From: Yamagishiella unicocca
Taxonomy: Eukaryota; Chlorophyta; Chlorophyceae; Chlamydomonadales; Volvocaceae
Length of the DNA stretch: 64,000 nt
Reading direction: 5' to 3'
Assembly (NCBI GenBank): GCA_003116995.1
Contig: BDSL01000019.1
Span: 620,001-684,000 of the forward strand
Notes under the pieces: generated by a model
What the model saw: the letters and a program-made list of their open reading frames with translations, nothing else
Databases searched by the model: none
Told to the model about the DNA's origin: nothing
Position numbers and translations under genes: made by a program
Shown: positions 1 to 11,900 of the stretch, in pieces
How positions within the stretch are numbered: position 1 is the first letter of the stretch
Layout of the letters: each line of letters opens with the position of its first letter

Positions 1-1470
1 GCACTTCCATTTGAACTCGTTGTTGAGCTTGTACGAATTCCTCCCCTCTGCCGGGCGCTTCTCACCAGCGCCACCGGAGGTGCTCGCAAGTTCCAAAGCT
101 GTGGCGGACCCATTGGCGTGTCCACTTGGCTCTGCAGCCGCTGGGGCTCCCTTGTTGGGTGCGGGAGCTGCCGCTGTGGGCGTCACACCGGTACCCGCTA
201 CTGCCGGGTCTTGTGCGGCACGGATCACCGAGGCCGCCAGGATACTGCCGCGCGCCGACACCGAGGCAGCCTCCTGTGAGGGAACATGTGGGGCAATGGA
301 GGGTTTGCATACGTGGCGGGCCGACATGCACATAGCTTACTGGACACCTGACAGCACAAGACGCGCGCTTCTTTTGCCCCGTCGCACCTCGGTCCTACGC
401 GCCCTGATATACGTTTAGGCAAAGCCTCGCACCCAAAATAACCTACGGCACAGCGCGACCTCTAATATCCCTTCCCAGTAGCGCACCGCTGACCTACGCC
501 ACCCGCCTACTCCCCGCCAAGTGTCATGGGCCAAACCGACCCGCGACCCAGCAACCGCGACCCACTCGCCTTAAGCAGCGCGCGTACGTCCGCCTCTTCC
601 AGGTAGTACAGCAGCCCCTCCAGGACCCACAGTACCGGGGCGCGCTGATCCAGGCCGCGCTCCAACAGCCCCCGCGACCAGCCGCGCCGTTGCAAGTCCA
701 CAGCGCAGCTGCTCCAGGAGGCGGCCTGTAGCGGGTGGTGGTGTGGCGCTGCGCTGCCACCATCCAGCACCTGCTGCTGCCCTTCCGCCTGCCCATCGGC
801 TCCCTGTTGCTGCTGACGCTTGGCTGTCGGGGTCTTGAACTCCACACCCAGGGCCTGCAGCCGGTCTTGCTTGGCCGCCAGCACGTCCTGGCGGTCCACC
901 TCGAACCAGCGCACCCCGGGCGGGAGCGCCAGGCGCCACGGTCGGGCATCCAAGCCCGACCCCAGCAGCACCACCTGCGTGCACGAGCAGGGCCGGGAAC
1001 AGGGGCCTGTCGGCCGGCTCAGTTGCGGTGTCTTGAGGGCCTACCCCAGCCAACATTGGCGCGGATGCTGACATGCGTCTTGTTTCGGCTGGGATACGCC
1101 GTTTCGTCCCCCAAAGCCTGCGTGTGCAGCGCGTACTCGTTTGCTTACTTTCACCCAAAACAGCTGGTCAGCGATTGAGTCCAACCTGCCCAAAAGCGAG
1201 GTGCTGTGATGCGGACCGGCCGCTCGGCATGTGAGCGCGCACCTGCAAACACGGCGCCGCTTCGCGACAGGCAGTCAGCAGCTGCGCGTGGCAGCTGTGG
1301 CCGGAAGGCATCGCGCTGACGCCCGCGCCGCGCCACGTCACTACAGTGACCACATCGTCAAAGAACTTTGTTCGCATGATTAGGCGGGGGATGGGCCGGG
1401 GCGGCGCTGGGGCGAGCTGCTGCTCGGCCAGCGTGGAGGGCCCAGCTGGCGCCGCCTGGCGGCTGGAGTC
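1..1470 (-). CDS. LCM-family SAM-dependent methyltransferase (partial; both ends unresolved)
   Basis: Three minus-strand exons are supported: 1470-1321, 974-570 and 273 to the left edge, all phase 0. The first encodes IMRTKFFDD, the second starts VVLLGSGLDARPWRL and contains FEVDRQDVL and WVLEGLLYYLEEADVRALLK, and the third starts EAASVSARGSILAASVI. These are the hallmark blocks of the leucine carboxyl methyltransferase / TIGR00027 fold: the RTxFFDD helix, the glycine-rich SAM loop with GLD, the acidic end of strand 2, and the W-EGLLxYL block. The family transfers methyl groups from SAM; the substrate here cannot be told. Acceptors are TGCACGCAG and CCCTCACAG. The intron 569-274 begins GCGAGT, so it is a GC-AG intron; splicing there gives the expected LLK-EAASVSARGS join. 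The third exon carries an Ala/Pro/Gly-rich insertion before SYKLNNEFKWKC. The 5' exons above 1470 and the C-terminus left of base 1 are not resolved. Confidence 0.75.
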
Positions 1471-2904
1471 CTGCAGGGGGTGAGAGATATGGGTTGCTGG
1501 GGCAAGAGCGCGACGCACCGTGCTGGTGGGTGCGCTGCAGGCACAGTGCCTACATCGCTGCGGAAGTGGGGCGTAGCTTGATTCCGCCTGACGAATGAGT
1601 TATGCAAGGCCCGATCGCGGTCTGCCTGATCCGCCCTGTCGGCCTTGCTTAAAGGGAACCACTCCCACGTACCCGCCTAGCCTCCAAAGCCTCCTGCCCG
1701 CATAGCCCGGCCGCTAGCTGGTCCACAATGTATGGCTCCGGCTGTTCCGTCTCGACCGCGCGACAGGCTGCGTAGGAATGGAGACAGGAAGGGTGAACGC
1801 GCAATGTGTGGACAGTAGGGTGGGCATATCATGAGGTTGGACAGCAAAGATCCAGAACCCACATCGCCCAATCTGAAAAGCTTATTTTGCATGTATTGGT
1901 CCCTTGCGTCGTTTGTCGCATTCAAGAGTGCCTTTGTTTGGGAAAACAGGGCTAACATGGACCTGGCAGGAGGACGTACTTGTGTTATTGTGCTGCATGC
2001 CCGCACCAGGACAGCTGTCGCATCGCAGCAGCCAACGCCAACCCTTGCATTGTGATGATACCCGTAATGACCATGTCTTTGCTCTGCCTTTGCCCTTTAG
2101 CTTCCCCTGTCAAATAAATGCGGATAGCTTGCCATTCGAGTTACGCCTCCCAACCCACTAGCATTCCTTAATTCCAATTTCCCCCGTGCCTCCCCTCCTA
2201 CCCGCGATCAGGCAGGCGCTGAACGATACCAGGCCTGCGTATGCACGGACTTCATCAGCGGATACGGGGCCCAATGTGGGTTGCGGCATTAACGCACAGG
2301 CTTGACGGCACAGGCCATATACGTGCTCCTGCGATTTGGACACCTCACGTCACAGCCGCAGGTCCGCAGCCCCCATCCTCACTTTCAAGTCCATCGTACT
2401 GCTGCGCGCCAGTTGCCCTGCTTGCCCTTCTTTGCCTTATGAATGCCCGATGCAACAAACGTCGCACAGCTTCCTCAGCTGCAATCGCTATCGCGAAGCA
2501 TGCTGGAATTGCCACGAGCAAAGATGGTGCCATAACAGGCCGTATGCAGTGAAGGGCCGGGACCTACGAAGAAGCTAACCTGAACATATAGGCAGTCCTA
2601 AGCCGCAGCATGTATTCCTACTGAGGCTACTGTGTTACTTTGTACGGCGTCCCTTGTACTGTTAAAACAATGACGGCCAACTTCAGCAACATCCAACACG
2701 CATTCCCGGCATCGACAGACGCCTCCATTCCCTAGCAAAGGTGACCTCACGATTACGATGGACCGCCCGTGCGTCTTTTCCTCTTAATTGGTATGAAGTT
2801 GGTATCGTTGCCTTTTACCGCAAGTTAAATTATATAGCCGAGCCTAGATCTACCTCCGCTATGAGATTGTGCGGAAATGCGCTTACTGGAGAACGCGCGT
2901 GACA
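1471..2904. other. Intergenic or undetected 5' exons; no supported gene
   Basis: GC content falls towards 2600-2900. The LCM gene must begin somewhere above 1470 on the minus strand, so its first exon(s) and promoter probably lie here, but no exon can be placed with confidence. A minus-strand open stretch around 1677-2006 has no recognisable similarity. The right part is presumably the upstream region of gene A, which starts at 2905. Confidence 0.4.
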
Positions 2905-5900
2905 ATGCGACCTCCCTTGGCGCTTGCTGTGGCTTTGCTGTTTGTTTGTCACATCGGCTACGGGCACGAATACTGCGACAATAATGGGTGGCTAGACGGA
3001 ATTGCGGCCAGGTAGGCTCAGCGTTGTTTGGTTACACCTGTGTGGAGTCGCGAGCCCGTCCCGAACCTTTTACCTTCGCAGCTGCTCTACTAATCAAACC
3101 GAGTTTGCGGAAGAGCTCATCCGCAATGCTTCGTTATGCTTGGATGGGTCCGAGGAGCAAGAAAGACCGGAGGTGAACCTGTCCTATACGTTTGGACGGC
3201 AACAGGGCCCTCTCTCATGGAGGGGTTATTCCGGTGACTGATTTGGGTGTTCTGCGTTAACAATGCAGGTTCTACGTGTGTTCACGCCGTTTGGCATACT
3301 CCTCCCCACGCTTCAAGTGGCGACTGAACTATTTTATCAGGGTCACAACCACAATATCACCATAATCAGTGGCCCAAGTGATACATTTTCATGGCTGAAT
3401 GCGTCGGTGGAGTTAACGCGCGACGTCCTGTCTTACTACGATGGCTTCATTACCGACGCGGAGGCGCTGCCGGAACTCGCGGAACTTGGCGTGGTGGCAC
3501 CTCTGGATTCGCTCATCATGCAGGAGTAAGACTGTCGTCCCTGCCTGCCCCGCCCCCCAGACAACCTTTTCCTCCGCCCAACCTCGTCCCCCATCCGCCA
3601 TCACACGCAGGCCCGGTCTTAAATGGTTTCGAATCAGCCGTTACTACCGGGGGTTCGCAGCTCTCTACGACAAACAAACGTATGGTGTGCCTTTAGGAGG
3701 TGTAGGTATTTCAACCTTCTACCGGCGGGACGTGTTTGAGCGACTGGGCATCCAGGTGCCCACTACCTGGGATGAACTGCTGGCGATGGCGCAACGGTGG
3801 TCAGGGAAGATCGATAACGGCGATGGGACAAAAATGTACCCGTTCTGCATGAAACACGGGACAGGTGAGCTTTGTGGGCAAAGGAACATGAGCTCGTCGC
3901 AATGGGACGGCCGTTACTTGGGAGCAGAGTGCACATGCACGTGTAAATGTAAACGGCGGAGCAGTGTACGACATGGAGCGAGCGGGTGGAGCCACTGATG
4001 GGAGGGAGCGTAGGTGTGAGGGGGCCGCCCGGACAGGAGTCTTCGTTCGCAACCCGAAGCAAGTCTACATAGTCATGTCGCAAGTTGCGTCTCCGTCGCA
4101 AGGGATATACAACGGATGGCGCTGGCGAGGCTTCTAGCTGCTTTGTATCCGCAGAAAGGCAGGGCGGAAGTTGTGGGTGCGCCCCGCCTCTGCGACGGAA
4201 GGGCCGTGCGGCCAGTGCGCAGGTCCCTTCCCTCCTCCGCTCCCCTCCCTTTGCAACGATCCACTGCCGAGGGCAAATCTCACCTTAGTCGCCCTTAACC
4301 AGGCTCTCCCAGTATTTTACCTATCGCCCGCGGTTATCGGTCTATATAGGTGTATATTGCGGTCTATATACGGGCTATGGGGTCAACAAGGTTTTCGTTG
4401 TTATTTTTTGCTTCGCCATAGCTGCCTGGGCGGGACTCGCTCAGGTTTCCGAGTACCAAGTTTTCCAGCATGCAACCACAAACGCGTTTCCCGAACCTTT
4501 TCCTAGTCGGTTTATACTTACCTCGTAAGTGCAGGCCAACGGGTTTCCTCGTAGCCCTCCTCTGGGCCCCGCCCGCGCTCCGTTCATTACCCGAATCGTC
4601 AAGTGCCTACAGCCCTGCACGGTCCGTCTGCACCGCCGCTAGCTGACTAGTGTTTGCACCCCTTGCCCCCGCCCCGCTCGCTCCCTCGGCCCGATTGTCG
4701 CGCCATGACCGCGACGCGTGGTGGCGCGGCTGCAGTTTGTGGCAAGACCCTTCTGCTCAGCATCGCAGCGCCATACCTGCAGAACACCGGACCCAGCGCC
4801 GGCGTCCTGATTGATCCCCGCGATGGTGGGTTGCTGGTCGGCTCCACAGCGTTTCTGGAGGCCATGCGCATCTGGCAGCTCCTGGACCAGCTGGGCCCCC
4901 CGGCGGATGCGGTCGAGTGCACGGCCGGCCCGGACCATTTCGCCAACGGCAGCTGCCTGCTTACGGTGCAGCCCTTCGAGATGTTCAAGGTGGGAGGTTG
5001 CGGGCGCCGGAGTTGGCCGGCTTGTAGCTGGTCCCGTGTTGGGATGGGGTGGGAAGCTCAGTGCTGGCGCGGGGTGGGCGGAGCGGCAATGGGATCAACA
5101 CTACTCCCCGGCCGCTCCCTTGCAGACATACGCGTATAACACCAGCTTGGTGCGAGACAAGCTGGGCGTTGCGCCGCCGCCGGGCAGCTCGTCGGTGCTC
5201 AACCGCACCTCGGGCAAGCTGGAGCAGTGCAGCCCTTCGCTGTGCCCCATGGCCAGCTACCAAGTGCAGGTGAGCGCCCTCCCTGCCTGGCTGACCCCCT
5301 TATGGCGCCAATAATGGCTTACTCACAGTACCAGGCCACCCCGCCCGGCAAATCGCAACCCCCTACAGAACCCCCAACCTGCACCCTGCTCAACGCGATT
5401 CGCACACCCCGCACTGAATCCAGGGGTACCATACGTCCGTTGGCGCCCGTGACCGCACCCAAACCCGCGCTCTTAACCGCCAGGATCAGGCCGAGAGTCA
5501 GGCGGAAGACGACAGCTCGCCCAGGGTCCTGGTCAACAACGCGCCCTTCATGTGGGCTGGGCTCGTGGGCATGGTCAACAGCCGCAATCCGCGCCACATC
5601 CAGGAGGACCTGGTCCGCTTCTTCGCCGACGTGTCAGCCAACATGGGCCTGCGGAACGTCCTGGCGCCCCTTTCATGTGAGCCCCCGAGGGAGCGGCGAG
5701 GGGTCTGGGTGCGTGTGCGCGTTAGTTTTTACCGCTAAGCCGCGCTAGTTTAGTGCTAAGCCGCGAAACTCCACATCGGGGAATGGACGGGCCGGGCGGC
5801 GCGTAGCACAGGACCCAGCGACGGAGGCGAAGGAGGGATTGGCTTTGTGAAAGTACCGGTGGGAGCTCCGGAAGCTCGTGGGAAGAAGAAACAGAGGAAC

Positions 5901-8900
5901 GAGCCGGCTGCCGGCGTGTTAGCTTCGGAAGTGACGGTAACGTTGGCTACAGGTCTGCTGGAAGAAGCAGATTGCATGTGGCAAGTCGGAGCGTTGCTAG
6001 TGCGCACGATGAATTGAGCTGGCTGCCGGCGAGGTAGTGCTTGCAACATCGAATGGTGACGGTGTGCCCGGTCGAGCTGCATGGGGGGGAAACGGTCGTG
6101 TGTGCGCGGCCCCCGCCTCCCCGTTCCTTTCTATCACGCATTTTCCTTGCAACCCTCCTCCCCGCCAAACCTCACTTCTTACCAGGAAGCCCCCTCCCCG
6201 CTGCCCTTCCCCCTCCTGCCGGCCCCATTGCCCCTCCCCCCTCCCCCCAGACATTGCGCCCTTCCGCACCGACCACTACAGCGCCGCCGCCCAGGAGGAC
6301 TGGACGGACGCTGGGTATGACGCCACCGCCGTGACAGCCATGCGGGCCGTCGTCAAGCAGCTCTACGCATCGCCCAACTTGGCGCCTCCGCTGCGGTTGC
6401 GCGGCTGGGTGGAGGTTAGCACGCTTCTGGACCAGGCTCTGGACAGCTTGGCGGCGGGGCAGGCGCCGGCGGATGCTGCAGCCACGCTGCAGCAGCGCAT
6501 GCAGGCGGTGCTGGACCAGCAGTACGGCAGGTTCGAGAATGGTACGCCCAGGTACCTGGACCTGTACCGGCAGCAGCTGGGCTACATGGAGGCCGTCCAT
6601 GTTGCTGCGGTGGTGCGCGAAGGGGAGGGGAGGAGGGGGGTGGGAGGGAGGGGAGGAGAGGGATGGGGAGGAGAGGGATGGGGAGGAGAGGGATGGGGAG
6701 GAGAGGGAGGGGAGGAGAGGGAGGGGAGGAGAGGGAGGGGAGGGGAGGAGAGGGAGGGGAGGAGAGGGAGGGGAGGAGGGAGGGGAGGAGGAAAAGGCGG
6801 TGTGGGTTTGGGGAAACTGGCGAGAGGGGAAGGGATTATGTATTTGCCATTGCGATTTGCCTTGTGCTGTCACAGACAGGCGGCAGTCCTCGGCACCAGC
6901 GCCGGAACCTGCGAAGCGGCGCACGCCACGGGGACCTCCCCGGAGACCTTCCCGTGCGTGCCGCCCGCCCCTCCGAAGGTTCCGGCGCTCGGTGCTGAGG
7001 ACTGCCGCCTGTCTGTGACAGCACTAGCCGGCACTGGTGAGCCCGTAGGCACCAATTGCCAGCGACCTCCATGCCTCCCCTAGCATTACTCGCCCCCGCC
7101 TTCATCCCTCCCCACCCAGCCACGCGATTCGCTACTTTGCCACGTATGACCAATACGCGTTTCTATGCAACCCCGCCACGCCGCGCCGGTCGGTCCTGCC
7201 CGGCCCTGCCATCGCGCAACGGCTTGCAGGTCCCTCCGCCCCCGCCGAGATCCTCCAGCGTGTCCGGCCAGACGGTGGTGGTGATCGCGGTGGTGATCGG
7301 GCTGGTGGCGCTGCTGGGTGCCGTGGTGGCGCTGGAGGTGCGCAACAAGCGGCGACACAAGGACCTGCTGGGCAGGGTCAAGCCGCCGCTGGGGGACCCA
7401 GACACGACCATCGTGGTGGCGTCGATACAGGTGTGGGAGGGTGCGGGGAGGGGCGGCGAGGAGTACGCGCGGTGTGGGTGGCCGGTTGGGGGAAACCTGG
7501 GTGGGGGGGAGGGTGTGGGAGAGCGTCGAAAAAGCAGTGTCAGCGTTATCGTCGGCGGTCCTTCTAAATGGATGGCGGGCAAGGGCTGACGCCCTGCGAG
7601 ACCGCCCCTGGTCGCGCCCGCTGTATCGTATCTCCGTGTCGTGATGTCCTTCCCATGCGATTCCCTTGCGGATTGTTTGACCTCGATTGCGCCGGCGTCT
7701 TACTTTGGCATGCCTTTGTTCTCCTCCATCCCACCTGGACGTCACCCCCTCCCCTCCCCTTCCCCACTCGCGTTACCGGTTCTTTCATTGTAACCCCCCT
7801 CCCCCCTGCCCTTCCCCTCCTCCCCCGAACCCTCCGGCCCCGCCAGGACTTTGACGAGCTGTGGGAGGCGCTCATCTCCGACGCTTCGGAGCGCGCCCTG
7901 CAGCAGTTCAGCGACCTGGTTGATCTGCTGCTGCGGCGCCACAGCGGCTACCGGGCGCCCAGCGAGGAGGAGGACGTGGTGGTGGCCTTCCACTGCCCGC
8001 GGGACGCCTGCCAGTTCTCGCTGGAGCTGCAGCGCGGGCTGCAGGAGCTGCGCTGGCCCAAACACGTGCTCGAGATGGAGCAGTTCAGGCCGCAGTACCT
8101 TGCGCAGACGTGAGGCGGGAGGGGGGGCCGGGGAGCGGGGAGCGATGGAGCCCGGGGGGGGGGGCGTAGGGGGGTTACAGAAAGAAACCGATTACCGGCG
8201 ACACAGGGGGGGGGGAGGGGTGCGAGGGCGGGGTTGGGAGACGCCGGAAGACTCGGGCTCGAGGAAGCTCTGCGACAGCATCGGTGTGAAGTGCTATTGA
8301 GCGTCGTGTGGGGTGTGTGGGCGTGTTGTAACCGAGCGATTCCAGCCGCGGGACGGGTGTGTGGACGAGTGGGGGCCTATTGCGCGCTATCCTCGGTGAG
8401 CGGCATGGCCCATGGCATGGACAAGTCGGATGACTCCTTTGCCAGTCCTGTCGCGTGCTGTCCACTCGCTCACCTCTCGCCTCCCCGACCCGCCCACACT
8501 ATCGACCCCACAGCAAGCGCGCCAGCTTTAGCCAGAGCTACAACGGCTCGCGGGTGCCCTTGTCGCCCCTCGCTGGCCGTGACCCCCCCATCCCGGTAAG
8601 GTGGGGAACGGTCCGTGTCTTCCCGCACACCGCAGGGTGCGTGCCAGCATGGCCTTTTTCGATTGTGTTGTTGTCGCGAGGGGGGGGATACGGAATTTAG
8701 TAGGGTAGGTATGTTTGGGCTATCGTGCTGTGGTGTGCTGTTCCCTAACCGACGGGCCGTAAGTCCCATGTTTGTGCCGTGTTGCGACTGCGGGGTACGG
8801 CGTGGATGGAGACGAACCTCTCTCCGCTCGAAAGAACCCCTCCTCAGTACGCACCCCAGCCCAAACCCCAAACCCAACCCTGACACCAGCCTTACCCCAC

Positions 8901-11900
8901 GCGGCGCCCCTACTCCCGCCCTGTGCGTTCCTCTCCTCCCCCCCTTCCCCGTCTGCGCCCAGACCGAGGACGACGACAAGCTCTTCTCCCTCGACACCAA
9001 CGCGGAGAACGTCCGCAGCTTCGGCGAGCAGTGCGTCGCATCCTGGACGGGGGCCGACAGCACCACCCCAGACGCCGAACTGGTGTTCTGCGGCATCCGC
9101 GCGCGAGTTGGCGTCTGCGCTGTGGGCTTCTCGCGGCTGGCGCTGGAGGTGGAGCCGGGGCACCGGCGCTACACGTTCAGCGGCGAGGCGGTTGAGGTGG
9201 CGACGGCGGCGGCGGTGGCGGCGCAGGGCGGCATGGTGCTGATCCCGCAGAGCACCTTCCGGCAGCTGCACCTGGAGGTCCTGGCGGAGCAGTGCCTGGT
9301 GGGTCGCGGGAGGAGGATGGGAAACACACGGGGAAACACACGGGGAAACACACGGGGGAACACACGGGGAAACACACGGGGAAACACACACGAGATACAC
9401 TATGTTTAGTGGCCCCAGGGAGATTATGTCGCTATCCAGTAAATACTTGACGCTTGAGGATTAAACAGCGACCTTCTTTTTAAACACTGGGCGGCCTCTC
9501 CCCGCCCCGTCGCCCCCTACCCCCAGTTCTGCCACCTGGGGGAGTACCAGCTGACCTCCGAGCTGCCGCCCATGGACCTGTACCTGGCTCTGGACCGCCA
9601 GCTGCTGGGCCGCCTGGCGCTGTTCGGCCCGCTGTCCTGCCACATGCAGTGGAGCCAGGGGGCCTTCGCGGCGCCGGTGCACAGCGCCAGCATGGTGTTC
9701 ACGCACGTGGTGGGGGTGCAGACGCTGCTGGCGTGGGACTACGACCTGATGCAGGTGGGCGGGGGGAGCGAGGGGGCACGGACACAGGAGGGGGCGAGCT
9801 GGAGGCGGGAGGAGGCGTGTCCTCAGAGGCCGCCTCCAGGAGTTGGGGTGATGGTGCTGTGTGGACGCCCCTGAGCTGGCAAATCCACCGAACCCAAGCA
9901 TCTGGGGCCCCTGCTCACCCCCGGCCCCATACACACACAAGTAATACCGGTTCTTTTCTGTACCCCCCCCCCCACACACACACACACATACACACACACA
10001 CACACACCTCACACACACGCACACCGACCCGCGCACAGGACGTGATCGAGACGTTCACCAAGCTGGCCCAGGTGGAGCTGCAGCAGGCTGGCGGCTACCT
10101 GGTGGAGCACGTGGAGGGCTTCATGCTCACGGCCTTCCACTCGCCAGCGGACGCCATCCTGTGGGGCCTGCGCATGCAGGAGCTGATGCTCAAGGAGGAC
10201 TGGTGGGGCCGGGCTGGGGGGCAGGGCACGCTGGGGCGCGGCAGGTGGGAAGGCCGAAGAGAAAGCGACTGATGGCGGCGGGCCGCTAACCCCCCCGTCC
10301 CTCCATTCGGGTGCAAGGGGAAGAATACCGCTCACAAAGCGGCAGCCTGCGTACTGAAGCTGGTGCTGACAGGCGTAGCCCGCCCATCCCCGCCCCTTGT
10401 CTGTTCTAAACGGTGTTTTCGGGCATCCACGGGTCTTCCTCGAACCCCGCCCCTTGTCCCCGCTGCCTCCGGCCCCCGTCAGGCCGGAGGAGCTTCTCGC
10501 GCACGAGCTGTGCGAGGAGGTGACTGTGACGGTGCCCGTGCGCGGCGGCGAGGTGACCTCCGCCACGGTCTTCCGCGGCCCCCGCCTCAAGACCGGCATC
10601 GACATCGGCCAGGTGCTGGCGCGGCTGCACACCATGACGGGCCGCATGACGTACCGCGGCAAGGTGAGCCGCCGACAGCCCCCAGCCAGCAGCCCTGCCA
10701 CCACTACACACACCTCGCCGCCTGCGCCCCTAGCCCCGGGCGCCAGGCGCGCTGCCCGCTGCTCGAACGTCCCAAAGCTGGCTGCTGGCTGCGCAATTGC
10801 GCTGCGATAGCTAGCCCCCGCCCGCGCCTTCGACACCCCCCTTACCCTTTACCCCGCCTGGCGGCCTCCCTCCGCTCCTCCAAACCCCCCTGTGCCGCAG
10901 GTCATGAACCGAGCCGCGCGCATTTCAGCAGCTGCGAGCTCTGGACAGGTGAGGGTCGCCGGGCGGGTCGTGTCGCAGCCCTGGGAGGGCGTCTCGCGGG
11001 GCTTAACCGCAACCACACGCAGCCCCCTGCAGCCAGCAACCCACGCCGCCGACCTGCCAACCGCAAACCTGCCAACCGCAAACCTGCCAACCGCAAACCT
11101 GCCAACCGCACCAACCCACAACGGCCGCAGGTGCTGTGCTCCTCTGAGGCGTGGGAGTCGTGCACCGCCTCCGCCTCGGCGCTGCGCCTGGTGACGGCAA
11201 CCAGCCTGGGCCTCTTCCAGCTCAAGGGCATCCAGGAGCGTATCGAGGTGTTCCACTGCACGTGAGTGGCCGCCAACTTGCTGGTTGTGTCGCGTCTTTT
11301 CCTCCTTTGTCGATTCGCGCTTCTCCCCGCGCCCTCCCGGGTGTCACGTGTAAGTTTTGGCTCTGTAGTCCTGTGATGTGGGGACCTGCCAGTTGCCATG
11401 TGCGGTGACTTCGATACACACGGTTGGTTATGTCTGGCGGCTGGCTCCCACCAAGCCACCGCCGCCGCCGCCGCCGCGACACACTCTTAGGCAGCTGACC
11501 AGCACCTCGGACAGCTCACCACGCCGCCACCACGCCGCCGCCGTGACCCCCCTCACGCCCCACCTCCCCCTGGCCGGCCTCACCTGTCGCCTCCTTTCCG
11601 CTCCTTTCCGCTCCTTTCCGCTCCTTTCCGCCCGCAGCTACCAGCGCCACGTGGCGAGCTCCACTCGCCGCAGCAGCACCGTCAGCGTGGGGCTTGTCAG
11701 CTCCTCCGACAACCGCCGCAAGAGCGCCCTCGTGCTGTCATCCCTGTCCCACATCTCCCACCACACCACCTCCTACCGCACCTCTCACCACAACAGCACG
11801 GCGCTGGACCACGTCTCCGCCTCGGACGCTGCCGGCCGCCGCGGCTCCACCGCCTCATCAGCGGCGCACATGGGTCAGGGCAGCATGGGCGGCGGGCCGC

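Noticed and set aside
1677..2055. Candidate N-terminal exon of the LCM gene on the minus strand
   Set aside because: The frame shows no LCM N-terminal motif, and there is no convincing donor/acceptor pair to the exon at 1470.
4320..4380. GGTCTATATA repeats as a promoter TATA element
   Set aside because: They lie inside gene A intron 4, with exons of the same protein on both sides.
10009..10836. 275-residue open frame on the minus strand
   Set aside because: It lies antisense to gene A exons 14-15, which match the cyclase family, and its sequence has no similarity of its own.
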